Part shown: positions 60,801 through 64,000 of the stretch, piece after piece
Layout of the letters: the number at the start of each line of letters is the position of its first letter
Numbering within the stretch: position 1 is the first letter of the stretch
DNA from: Delphinus delphis
Lineage: Eukaryota; Chordata; Mammalia; Artiodactyla; Delphinidae
Reading direction: 5' to 3'
DNA: 64,000 bases
NCBI RefSeq assembly: GCF_949987515.2
Contig: NC_082689.1
Coordinates: 62,081,246 to 62,145,245, forward strand
Translations under genes and position numbers: made by a program
The notes under the pieces: model-generated
What the model was told of the DNA's origin: nothing
What the model saw: only the letters and a program-made list of their open reading frames with translations
Database searches by the model: none

Positions 60801-62258
60801 GAAAATTATTTCTTTACTTCATATTCTAAATTGCTGTGAGGACTGAACTAGGTAGATGCCACATCTATCTCATCACACTATTTCAGAAGATGAAGTCATC
60901 ATTTTGTTGTTAGTATGCAATTCAACATTGTTAAAAATTTGCAACATTATAACTCATGAAATTAAACAACTTTTTAAATAGATATCACATGTAAATCTTT
61001 ATCCATATTTCTGATTTTTCATCAAAATAAAGATCCTAAAACAGGAATATAGTTCAAAGGATACTGATGCCAACCTGAGACAACAGCTTGACTCTGGAAT
61101 GATATAAACAAAATCTAAGTAAACCAGATTTTCTTCAGTGGGTGAGGCATGAAAACACAAGAAATTTTCAAAAATCAGACAATTAAATATTTAGTGAGTA
61201 TGCACTCTATGCAACAGTATTTGTGCTGTGTTTTGCAAAACTAATCCAGGGAATCTATAATCTCCTGCAGAGATACAGTGATTCAACATACATTTATTTA
61301 CTGGCTTGCCTACAAGTACCAGGCTTAGTGCAGGTGATAAACAAGAAGACAAAGAGGATTGAGATGTCTGCAAAAGTTTCTTTTCCAGTTTTCTGGAAGT
61401 TTTCTTTTGTCACCTTAACTCTATGTCACCTTAGAGTTAAGGTGGCATAAAATGCTCCAAGTTTCTTTTAGGACAAGATAGAGTACATATAAAATAATAA
61501 AACCCAAATGTGAAAAATCATACAAGTAAATAGGACATAATCTGAAGGCAGTATCAGACACTTTATTCTTTTCCTAAAATTACCATGACAAATTAACAAA
61601 ACAAAAAAGGTAGCCTACTGAATGGAAGAAGATATTTGCAAACAATGTATCCAATAAGAGGTTAATAACCAAAATATACAAAGAACTCACAGAACTCATA
61701 CAACTGTGGAACAATAGTTAAAGTGTTTCTAATATAATATTAATTCTGTTAATATCATACTGGTATGATACTAACACTAATTAAAAATAATGGGTCATCA
61801 CATTTTGAATAACTCTATGATACTACTATATCAAAATATGTATGTATGCATGTAGATAAGGTAGAAGCATTAGGGCTGACAGTTTGCTCTATTTTTCACA
61901 TTTTGTATCATTTTAATTTTTTTAAAACAAAGAGTGATTTCCCCATGTCTTTACCTTACTATTGACTAAAAATCTAAAAATAGACCTACAAGGGAAAAAA
62001 ACGATTTCACTGTCATCTTCTTTAGATATATGATTACAATGCTATTTACCTCAGAACATTTCCATCAGACTGAATGCTATACTTATGCCTATAATTTTTA
62101 GAATATTCATTATATATACAATATAATCTAAGAATCTAAATTATAAAGACATACCTTTGCGTAAGGGTTGTGGCATCATTAAGATCTGGATAAGCAAAAG
62201 GGATGTAACATCATGATAAAGAATTGGAACCTCAGGCTGTTGCTCCTCATTTCCCAGC
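21768..62258 (-). CDS. UBR3: UBR3 C-terminal coding region, eight spliced exons (5' part outside window)
   Basis: UBR3 is a large (about 1,888 residues in human) cytosolic E3 ubiquitin-protein ligase of the UBR family. It works with UBE2A/UBE2B-type E2 enzymes, and APE1 is a reported substrate. Eight exons with GT donors and AG acceptors join without a frame break into one partial nucleotide, 369 codons and a TGA stop (1,111 coding nt). The encoded tail matches the UBR3 C-terminus, ending HYNGL. If the length matches human, this covers about residues 1520-1888. The UBR box and RING are therefore upstream of position 64000 and not visible. The window holds the C-terminal Cys/His-rich domain. 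Introns (5' to 3') are 13,493, 6,377, 124, 13,206, 4,881, 1,003 and 296 bp. I see no premature stop, so the gene looks intact here. Identity comes from remembered family sequence, not from alignment. Confidence 0.96.
22182..22321 (-). CDS. UBR3: UBR3 coding exon, C-terminal domain core (residues 285-331)
   Basis: This 140-nt exon reads 46 codons from [14 protein letters not shown] and ends with two bases of an Arg codon (AG|G). The acceptor is TTTTTTAG and the donor is AG|GTTAGA. It includes the UBR-family signature H-x3-CG-x-GTGIFL, a hydrophobic beta segment (NASVIIII), then [16 protein letters not shown]. In UBR1/UBR2 the matching His and Cys are zinc ligands, so this exon finishes the zinc centre begun in the previous exon. 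The 1,003-bp intron before it has been roughly doubled by a truncated L1. Confidence 0.98.
22738..23216 (+). mobile_element. 5'-truncated L1 3' end in a UBR3 intron
   Basis: About 480 bp that matches, with few differences, the end of ORF2 and the 3' UTR of the L1 at 56740-57190. It includes GAGTGAAGTAAGTCAGAAAG and ACCCCAATAAAGATGTTAAA and ends in an A-rich tail. It is antisense to UBR3, 109 bp from the Cys-rich exon, and makes up half of that intron. Confidence 0.9.
23325..23534 (-). CDS. UBR3: UBR3 coding exon carrying the Cys-rich C-terminal zinc region (residues 215-284)
   Basis: This 210-nt phase-0 exon encodes 70 residues, starting [10 protein letters not shown]. The acceptor is GTTTTAG and the donor is TTG|GTAAGC. 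After [14 protein letters not shown] comes a dense cysteine cluster: CSVC at residues 246-249, CLVC at 259-262, further Cys in LKGLCC, and CEC near the end. In the UBR family these belong to the zinc-binding C-terminal (autoinhibitory) domain. The RING finger itself lies further upstream in the protein. The open frame continues into the intron after the donor, but the next exon resumes the UBR3 sequence exactly at this phase. Confidence 0.98.
23535..27055. other. UBR3 intron, mostly unassigned
   Basis: AT-rich intron with no exon needed, because flanking exons join in phase 0. A minus-strand open frame (25727-26122, 131 codons) has no recognisable family. Part of 25900-26060 resembles an old repeat also seen at 57780-58060. 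Confidence 0.6.
27056..27480. repeat. Ancient interspersed repeat (CACAAATATTTATTAGGTGAC type)
   Basis: Begins like common old repeats (CACAAATATTTATTAGG...AGGCACTTTCCAGGAACTAGG) and continues with AAACAAGAAACAATTTTTGCC. I cannot name the family. A shorter relative is at 63060-63165. Confidence 0.45.
27830..27990 (-). repeat. L2 LINE relic, antisense
   Basis: Contains ACTGCCTGCACTCCACCTT and CCAATTCCCTCATCCCC, in the antisense L2 style. Weak. Confidence 0.4.
28109..28152. repeat. Two-copy 22-bp tandem repeat
   Basis: The unit AAAATTCCTTTGTACCTTCC appears twice in a row within the UBR3 intron, a small tandem duplication. Confidence 0.8.
28416..28595 (-). CDS. UBR3: UBR3 coding exon (residues 155-214)
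   Basis: This 180-nt phase-0 exon encodes 60 residues. It opens with four glutamates ([10 protein letters not shown]), continues [14 protein letters not shown] and [10 protein letters not shown], and ends RHAEQGK. The donor is AAG|GTATGT. The acceptor is unusually weak: only ATATCTAAAAG precedes the exon, with a purine-rich last five intron bases and a short pyrimidine tract. The exon then starts GAAGAAGAAGAG, an enhancer-like purine run. AG dinucleotides end 4, 7, 10 and 12 bases inside the exon, and only the last would keep frame, so phase supports the stated start. Confidence 0.95.
28596..29325. other. UBR3 intron, unassigned
   Basis: Sequence just upstream of the weak acceptor at 28596. 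No repeat or gene recognised. Confidence 0.5.
29326..29590 (-). repeat. L2 LINE 3' end fragment
   Basis: Contains antisense L2 phrases: CTCAGGGAAGCCTTTCC, then GGGGCTCTGTCCTCCCGG, then TGCTTGGCACATAGCAG and ATTCAACAAACATCTG. Confidence 0.7.
29646..29775 (+). mobile_element. Short tRNA-derived SINE of the cetartiodactyl type
   Basis: About 120 bp: GGGGAACTCCCTGACGG, CACTGCTGAGACCCAGG, GGTTCAATCCCTGG (box B), then GCAGCACAGCC and an A-rich tail. AAGAAATAAA flanks both sides. It is a different, shorter subfamily from the 210-bp CHR copies. Confidence 0.8.
32032..32240 (+). mobile_element. CHR-type SINE in UBR3 intron
   Basis: A nearly complete copy (start TGCTTCCCTGGTGGTGC) with an imperfect AC/A-rich tail and flanking AAAAACCTATGTG / AAAAACCTATATGTG repeats. 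Inserted in the antisense L1. Confidence 0.92.
33097..33301 (+). mobile_element. CHR-type SINE, 16-bp perfect target duplication
   Basis: A full-length copy flanked by AAATGATTTTAGACCT at 33081-33096 and 33302-33317, with an A-tail. It sits in the old minus-strand L1 in a UBR3 intron. Confidence 0.95.
34490..35430 (+). repeat. L1M ORF2/3' end relic, plus strand
   Basis: Text such as AACCCAAATGTTTATTAATAGGG, read across 35043-35065, plus GATATCACTTTAG-like and GATCTCCAAGATACACTC, follows the order of L1M 3' ends. It is split by a later L1 insertion at 34689-34936. Confidence 0.65.
34689..34936 (-). mobile_element. Short L1 insertion with 5' inversion (twin priming)
   Basis: A minus-oriented L1 3' UTR (34700-34900) begins with a T-run. 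From 34901 to 34936 about 36 bp of ORF2 end (TGGTACATATATACAATGG) lie in plus orientation. Flanking repeats ACTTCTAAGGATT (34674) and ACTTCTAAGAATT (34937) bound the whole piece. A 5'-inverted L1 with target duplications fits twin priming. Confidence 0.8.
35480..35880 (-). repeat. Old L1 3' end, antisense
   Basis: Reads CATTGTATGAATAAACCAC, AATTTATTTAACCAGTTTC and GATGGACACTTGAGATG, the usual antisense view of L1M ORF2 ends. Confidence 0.6.
36046..36297 (+). repeat. Near full-length MIR SINE
   Basis: Runs through the whole MIR order: GCATAGCTCAGATG, GCATCTGGACTAAATG, TTACTAGCTGTGAATCTTG, CTGTAAAGTGAAGATTATAA, AATGCTTAGCATGTAGTC and CAATAAATGCTAGCTATC. It is one of the better preserved ancient SINEs here. 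Confidence 0.85.
36752..37063 (+). mobile_element. Longer CHR-type SINE, 15-bp perfect target duplication
   Basis: About 310 bp with the extended 3' half (CCACAACTAGAGAAAGCC) ending in an A-tail. It is flanked by AAAAAGTGTATTATT at 36737-36751 and 37064-37078. It combines a young-looking 5' half with the older long body. Confidence 0.93.
37080..39300 (+). mobile_element. Old L1 ORF2 and 3' end, broken
   Basis: Plus-strand L1M ORF2 text: ATTTTCAGATGATATGATAC (reverse-transcriptase FADD region, 37393-37412), a later ORF2 block around 37800-38300, and a 3' end near 39010-39290 with GGATGTTCACCAATG. It is full of stops and interrupted by a SINE at 38340. Confidence 0.75.
38340..38559 (+). mobile_element. 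CHR-type SINE with a long A-tail
   Basis: A full-length copy followed by about 28 A residues, the longest tail in the window. Flanks share GATATC...CTGCA. A long pure tail usually marks a younger insertion. Confidence 0.93.
39301..41801. other. UBR3 intron with weak MIR and L2 traces
   Basis: A diverged MIR-like piece (39440-39605) and antisense L2-like text (40150-40640, for example CTTTCAGTGGTCCAAATTCC) are the only recognisable items. AT-rich runs lie at 39960-40040 and 41700-41770. No additional exon is required. Confidence 0.5.
41802..41927 (-). CDS. UBR3: UBR3 coding exon (residues 113-154)
   Basis: This 126-nt phase-0 exon encodes 42 residues, from [10 protein letters not shown] through [10 protein letters not shown] and [10 protein letters not shown] to LPSCQ. 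The acceptor is AACTTTAG and the donor is CAG|GTATAA. The peptide is a leucine-rich helical segment typical of the UBR3 region before the C-terminal zinc domain. A minus-strand open frame extends into the intron on both sides (41786-41974), but splice phase and family similarity fix the true limits. Skipping would be in frame. Confidence 0.97.
42052..42159 (-). CDS. UBR3: UBR3 coding exon (residues 77-112)
   Basis: This 108-nt exon is in phase 0 at both ends and encodes 36 residues, from [10 protein letters not shown] to EEGTQECAT. The acceptor is TTTTTTCCAG and the donor is ACG|GTATGT. A 124-bp intron (42051-41928) separates it from the next exon. That intron is by far the shortest in this part of the gene and contains no recognisable repeat. 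Because the exon is a multiple of three in phase 0, skipping it would keep the reading frame. Confidence 0.95.
42420..43139 (+). repeat. Old L1 relic split by a SINE
   Basis: Before the SINE, CAGTAATTCTCACTCCTGG and CATTCACTGAAGCATTATAA, and after it, TTATAGGCAGTAAATATG, read in L1M 3' order. Decayed. Confidence 0.5.
42574..42899 (+). mobile_element. Older long CHR-type SINE
   Basis: A diverged copy (CTGGTTAAGAATCCACC, GGGCTTAAGCCCTGG) with the long CCACAACTACTGAAGCC body. It is flanked by GTGAAGCAATTA- and GTGAAGCAGTTA-like repeats. It sits 415 bp from a UBR3 exon. Confidence 0.85.
43156..43362 (+). mobile_element. CHR-type SINE, 16-bp perfect target duplication
   Basis: A full-length copy lacking one leading G, flanked by AAAATAAATAGGACCA at 43140-43155 and 43363-43378. 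It faces an inverted relative 254 bp away. Confidence 0.95.
43617..44003 (-). mobile_element. Older long CHR-type SINE, sense to UBR3
   Basis: Reverse complement of a long CHR copy, ending (its 5' end) at CCACCAGGGAAGTCCC. Flanked by TAACTATATTTTT at 43604-43616 and 44004-44016. One of only two SINEs in the UBR3 orientation. Confidence 0.9.
44017..45320. other. UBR3 intron, mostly unassigned
   Basis: A faint L2-like antisense trace is near 44120-44250 (CTGTAAATTCCAAAATGTC). Otherwise nothing recognised. AT-rich. Confidence 0.45.
45333..45694 (+). mobile_element. Older long CHR-type SINE
   Basis: About 360 bp, starting GGGACTTCTCTGGTAGC and ending CCAAAAATAAATAAATAAA. Flanked by TATAGTGCTTCT at 45321-45332 and 45695-45706. 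Confidence 0.92.
46010..46125. repeat. Purine-rich (GA) low-complexity tract
   Basis: Nearly all purine on the plus strand, made of GAAG/AAGG/GAGG words. It is a polypyrimidine tract in the UBR3 sense strand. Confidence 0.8.
46191..46401 (-). mobile_element. CHR-type SINE, minus strand, 18-bp perfect target duplication
   Basis: A full-length reverse-oriented copy. It is flanked by CATAAATATTATTATTTA at 46173-46190 and 46402-46419, the longest duplication seen here. It shares orientation with UBR3, so its A-tail is in the sense transcript. Confidence 0.95.
46420..48088. other. UBR3 intron, mostly unassigned
   Basis: A small old SINE-like segment (about 47030-47170, AGGCTGAGGTTCAGAGAG) is visible. 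A 121-codon plus-strand open frame at 47279-47644 shows no recognisable family. No gene supported. Confidence 0.45.
48103..48432 (+). mobile_element. Older long CHR-type SINE close to a UBR3 exon
   Basis: About 330 bp, starting TGGACTTCCCTGGTGG, with three CCACAACTACTGA modules. Flanked by AATAACTCATTTTG at 48089-48102 and AATAACTCGTTTTG at 48433-48446. Its 3' flank is 91 bp from the exon at 48537. Confidence 0.92.
48537..48661 (-). CDS. UBR3: UBR3 coding exon (residues 35-76)
   Basis: This 125-nt exon starts with two bases (AC) that complete the split Asp codon, then reads 41 codons. The acceptor is CTTGTAG and the donor is AAG|GTTAGT. The peptide runs from [10 protein letters not shown] through [10 protein letters not shown] to KHTGALKK. 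It is a hydrophobic helix followed by a charged, acidic loop (NEDDR). The donor has T at +3 rather than a purine (GTTAGT), which is slightly weaker than consensus. The exon lies only about 90 bp from the 3' copy of a SINE target duplication at 48433-48446, so a recent insertion sits close to its donor. Confidence 0.96.
48895..49390 (+). repeat. Degraded MIR-like segments
   Basis: Pieces reading GTGTACCCTTGGCAAATCC, GCCTTGCACATATTAGG...TTAATAAATGG and CTCAGTTGGACAATTGAG resemble MIR modules. Boundaries are uncertain. Confidence 0.45.
49610..49874. repeat. Left half of an old repeat split by SINE and L1
   Basis: Text from ATTCACTAGGAAGACTCAC to CCAGCAATGTGTTGTGAC continues, after the insertions, at 57229 with TTTTTATTGGGAGCAGG and AGGTACCCACTGCC. 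The continuous order resembles a widespread mammalian repeat that I cannot name. Confidence 0.4.
49889..50099 (+). mobile_element. CHR-type SINE at the L1 5' junction
   Basis: A full-length copy with a 20-base A-tail. Its flanks are AAGAAACTCTGACC at 49875-49888 and 50100-50113, and the second copy is also the 5' target duplication of the following L1. The apparent 174-codon open frame through it is not a gene. Confidence 0.95.
50116..51787 (+). promoter_or_regulatory. L1 5' UTR (internal promoter region)
   Basis: The first 800 bp are the most CpG-rich DNA in the window. A T-rich segment (51040-51290) and an A/C-rich part before ORF1 follow. L1 5' UTRs drive their own transcription. Whether this copy is still active cannot be read from sequence. 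Confidence 0.7.
51788..52661 (+). pseudogene. L1 ORF1 relic (RNA-binding chaperone protein), frameshifted
   Basis: Starts ATGAGAAGACAGAAAAAC. A coiled-coil-like segment is readable at 51940-52200 ([24 protein letters not shown]), then the frame shifts. The C-terminal part is readable in another frame near 52200-52650 ([12 protein letters not shown]). At least two frame changes and internal stops break it. L1 ORF1 proteins coat L1 RNA; this copy cannot encode one. Confidence 0.8.
52734..56830 (+). pseudogene. L1 ORF2 relic (endonuclease and reverse transcriptase), interrupted
   Basis: The endonuclease starts at 52734 ([16 protein letters not shown]) and hits a TAA at 53313-53315. The frame resumes, then a SINE (53514-53719) splits it. 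Further frame breaks fall near 54120, 54475, 55765 and 56080, plus an A-rich expansion near 56347-56380. The reverse transcriptase keeps its FADD motif (55045-55056) and [12 protein letters not shown] Cys-rich end ([12 protein letters not shown]) lies at 56426-56465. It is inactive. Confidence 0.9.
53514..53719 (+). mobile_element. CHR-type SINE inside L1 ORF2
   Basis: A 206-bp copy starting GGGCTTCCCTGGTGGCGG, with an A/T tail. Flanked by AATAATGAAGTG at 53502-53513 and AATAACGAAGTG at 53720-53731. It is later than the L1 insertion. Confidence 0.95.
57229..57480. repeat. Right half of the old repeat split by SINE and L1
   Basis: Continues the sequence left off at 49874, reading GGTCACATAGGTACCCACTG and CAGACTCCCAGAAAG-like words. 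Family not identified. Confidence 0.4.
57700..57765. repeat. GT/CA microsatellite
   Basis: Short interrupted GTGTGT and CACACA runs back to back, giving a small imperfect inverted arrangement. Confidence 0.8.
57780..58060 (+). repeat. Old interspersed repeat, LTR- or MER-like
   Basis: GAGCCAGTCAGAGTACCTG, then GAAGCAGATCCACAGAGAG and CCAAGATGGCAAGAACCC, resembles a common old mammalian repeat. A fragment of the same type may be at 25900-26060. Not named. Confidence 0.4.
58061..58799. other. UBR3 intron, unassigned
   Basis: No gene or named repeat seen. Confidence 0.45.
58800..59230 (+). repeat. MIR SINE split by a CHR SINE
   Basis: The MIR order runs TTTAGGCTATGAAGCC, CTTAGGCAAGTTAGTTAAAC, CATCTGTTAAATGAGGATAA, then after the insertion CAATCAGTAAATATCTGTTG. 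The CHR copy at 58968-59179 interrupts its 3' end. Confidence 0.8.
58968..59179 (+). mobile_element. CHR-type SINE inserted in a MIR
   Basis: A full-length copy with a long A-tail. Flanked by AAAAAGTGATTGGC at 58954-58967 and AAATAGTGATTGGC near 59180-59193. Confidence 0.95.
59634..59719. repeat. Duplicated 31-bp segment with a TA run
   Basis: GTTATATATGTTGAGTTTGA and the following GGCATGTGTAG occur twice, about 54 bp apart, with a (TA)n-like run between. Confidence 0.75.
61411..61444. repeat. Perfect 12-bp inverted repeat (hairpin)
   Basis: CACCTTAACTCT and AGAGTTAAGGTG pair perfectly around a 10-base loop. It is in a UBR3 intron and not linked to any element I recognise. Confidence 0.85.
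62155..62258 (-). CDS. UBR3: UBR3 coding exon (first in window; residues 1-34 of the visible part)
   Basis: This 104-nt exon begins with the last base of a codon split from the upstream exon, then reads 34 codons, then the first base (G) of an Asp codon completed by the next exon. The acceptor is TTTTAG and the donor is G|GTATGT. The peptide starts [10 protein letters not shown] and ends MMPQPLRK. It is acidic then hydrophobic, consistent with a helical stretch between the RING and the C-terminal domain of UBR3. No shorter alternative frame fits both neighbours. The flanking introns are a partial upstream intron (62259-64000) and a 13.5-kb downstream intron that carries the large L1. Confidence 0.95.
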
Positions 62259-63558
62259 CTAAAAGAAAAGTGCATAATCACTTTAGACAGTATTGTATCT
62301 TCCTTCTAATTCATTTTATATTTCACATATATGTCTATGGAACAGAAATCAACTTTCATAAGCAACTGAGAAATCTCAGAAGAAAAAGTTAGAGCCATAT
62401 TTTTGGCCTAAAAATAAAACCTTTTAGGTTCACATATTTCCTTGACTCCGCCTAATATGAAAAAATTACATAGAAAATTTATTAGGTCTTAGGATATATT
62501 AACTTGATTATGATTAACTTTCTGATCTCTTAGATTACAGAAATCAAACAAAGAATTAAACGGAGCTTAAGAGAATTAGTTTCACTACAAATGGGGTGGC
62601 ACTTAGGACACTTGCTATGACAAACTTCATACTGAAGAAGAAATATTCATGTTATAAAAAAAACAATTCACAAATAAATTACATTGAAAAGCCATGGTCA
62701 ATATCTCTTGTTAAAAGTTGTTTCAACTTTGTGACTAAAATTCAAATAAAATCTTTAACAGTTTCAAAGTTTCAAAGAAAAATAATAACCAAAGCAGAAC
62801 TTAAAATACACTATAAAAGATAAAATAGTAAATCTAAGGAATGTATAGTACTATAAAACACATAGAATATATTATAAAGCAGCTCTTTTCACTCTAAAAG
62901 AATTTTTAAAACTCCTTTAGAAGCTTCAATTTTTGGTCATAGGTTTAATTTTTAATGTCAGAAAAAAGTTAATCTTAAGCTTCCAGAATTGGTTAAATTC
63001 TGAAGCTACACTTCAGACTAGACTTGGGATAAACAAGAATTGCTCAAATCTTTTATTAGGCTTCATCACTCAACAAATATATAGTGATTACTTAACTGTA
63101 TGCCAGGCACTGGACACATATGTGAGTAAACCAATCTCTGCTGCTGTGAAGCTTAAATAACTGGCAGAAGATGACAGCTCTTTGAATGGCCCTATTCTCT
63201 ACAAATATCTCTTTAATACACTTGTCTTTCTCTCCAAAGGTAACCTTCCATTAATGCCATGAATCCTAGTATTTCTTGTCTCTTAAGTCTCTCTGGCATC
63301 TCTTATTTACATGACCAAAGTTCTTAAAAAGAAAAAAAATCGAGGGGACACCATTTCCTCACCTATTATTCAAATTCCCACAGAAATGGTTTTCCACTGA
63401 TTACACAAGTGGTAGCTTTTGTACGTCTGTAAATTAAATTGGGAGTAAATAAATAAATTAGGTGTATCGTTTAAAGAATTTTTAATGATGTGGGAATTTG
63501 GTTGGTGTTATTTTTAAAAAGCAGATTCTAAAACTGATACAATATGATTCAAACAGCT
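62259..63558. other. Partial upstream UBR3 intron, mostly unassigned
   Basis: No coding exon is visible. An old repeat piece (63060-63165, CTGTATGCCAGGCACTGG) is the only familiar segment. Confidence 0.5.
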
Positions 63559-63806
63559 TTTTTTTCCATTTTTATTTATGTATTTATGTATTTATTTACT
63601 ACTGGAGTGTAACTGCTTTACAATGCTGTGTTAGTTTCTGCTGTACAGTGAAATGAATCAGCTCCATGTACACCCATATCCCCTCCCTCTTGGACCTCCC
63701 TCCCACCTCTCCCCCACATCCCACCCATCTAGGTTGTCACAGAGCACCGAGCCGAGCTTCCTGTGCTTTACAGCATGTTCCACTAGCTATCTATTTTACA
63801 CATGGC
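63559..63806 (-). mobile_element. 5'-truncated L1 3' end, minus strand
   Basis: Begins with a T-rich tail and reads the antisense L1 3' UTR (GGAGTGTAACTGCTTTAC, CTCTTGGACCTCCCTCC, CCGAGCCGAGCTTCC), ending in CTAGCTATCTATTTTAC. It lies in the first visible UBR3 intron, in the gene's orientation. Confidence 0.85.
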
Positions 63807-63822
63807 ATTTCTGCATGTGTAT

Positions 63823-63851
63823 GTATATATATATACACACACACACACAGA
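63823..63851. repeat. TA/CA microsatellite
   Basis: A short TATATA run followed by a CACACA run. Confidence 0.85.
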
Positions 63852-64000
63852 GAAAAAGACTGCAAAGAAATGTCTCTCATTTTTATGAGACATTATGTTT
63901 CATCTTTATGGTTCATGAGTTCATTAAATTGTAATAAACTATATATAGCAGGTAGGTTATGAGATTTTAGATTGTTTCATTTTCTTTCTCAACATTTTTG

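Larger units (their letters stand above)
59231..62154. other. UBR3 intron, mostly unassigned
   Basis: Recognised items are a small direct duplication (59634-59719), a trace of L1 ORF2 (61607-61720, GAAGATATTTGCAAAC) and a hairpin at 61411-61444. No exon is needed. The rest is AT-rich without named content. Confidence 0.5.

Overview
The window is mammalian nuclear DNA, most likely from a whale or dolphin. It carries many copies of one roughly 210-bp tRNA-derived SINE (starts GGGCTTCCCTGGTGG, ends in an A-tail) of the cetacean CHR type. It also holds longer, older relatives, an artiodactyl-type L1, and ancient MIR, L2, L1M and hAT fossils. I saw no ruminant BovB/Bov-A2 and no pig PRE1 elements. 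Nothing looks prokaryotic or viral-replicative.

The only protein-coding gene I can support is UBR3, an E3 ubiquitin-protein ligase of the UBR family, read on the minus strand. Its last eight coding exons lie at 62258-62155, 48661-48537, 42159-42052, 41927-41802, 28595-28416, 23534-23325, 22321-22182 and 21885-21768. All have GT/AG boundaries and join in one frame into the C-terminal 369 residues plus a stop codon. The UBR box and RING lie upstream, beyond the high-coordinate edge. The UBR-family cysteine/histidine-rich C-terminal domain is inside. A repeat-free AT-rich stretch from 21767 to about 19465 is the likely 3' UTR.

Layout: 1-19464 is the region downstream of UBR3, made of unassigned sequence, old L1 copies (4100-6925, 8700-12060), an hAT-like element, CHR SINEs, MIR/L2 and a TG/CG microsatellite. 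19465-64000 is the UBR3 3' end and its introns. The introns hold a long antisense-to-plus L1 (29885-33960, minus strand), plus-strand L1M pieces (34490-35430, 37080-39300), a dense SINE cluster (42.5-48.4 kb) and a near full-length L1 (50116-57212) that is broken and carries its own SINE insertion.

I did not find a previously undescribed biological system. The points most worth a second look are the shared target site of a SINE and the large L1, a small twin-primed L1, inverted SINE pairs that could fold in UBR3 pre-mRNA, a strong plus-strand SINE bias, and a possible Z-DNA tract. All family calls rest on reading and memory of consensus sequences, not on database searches.
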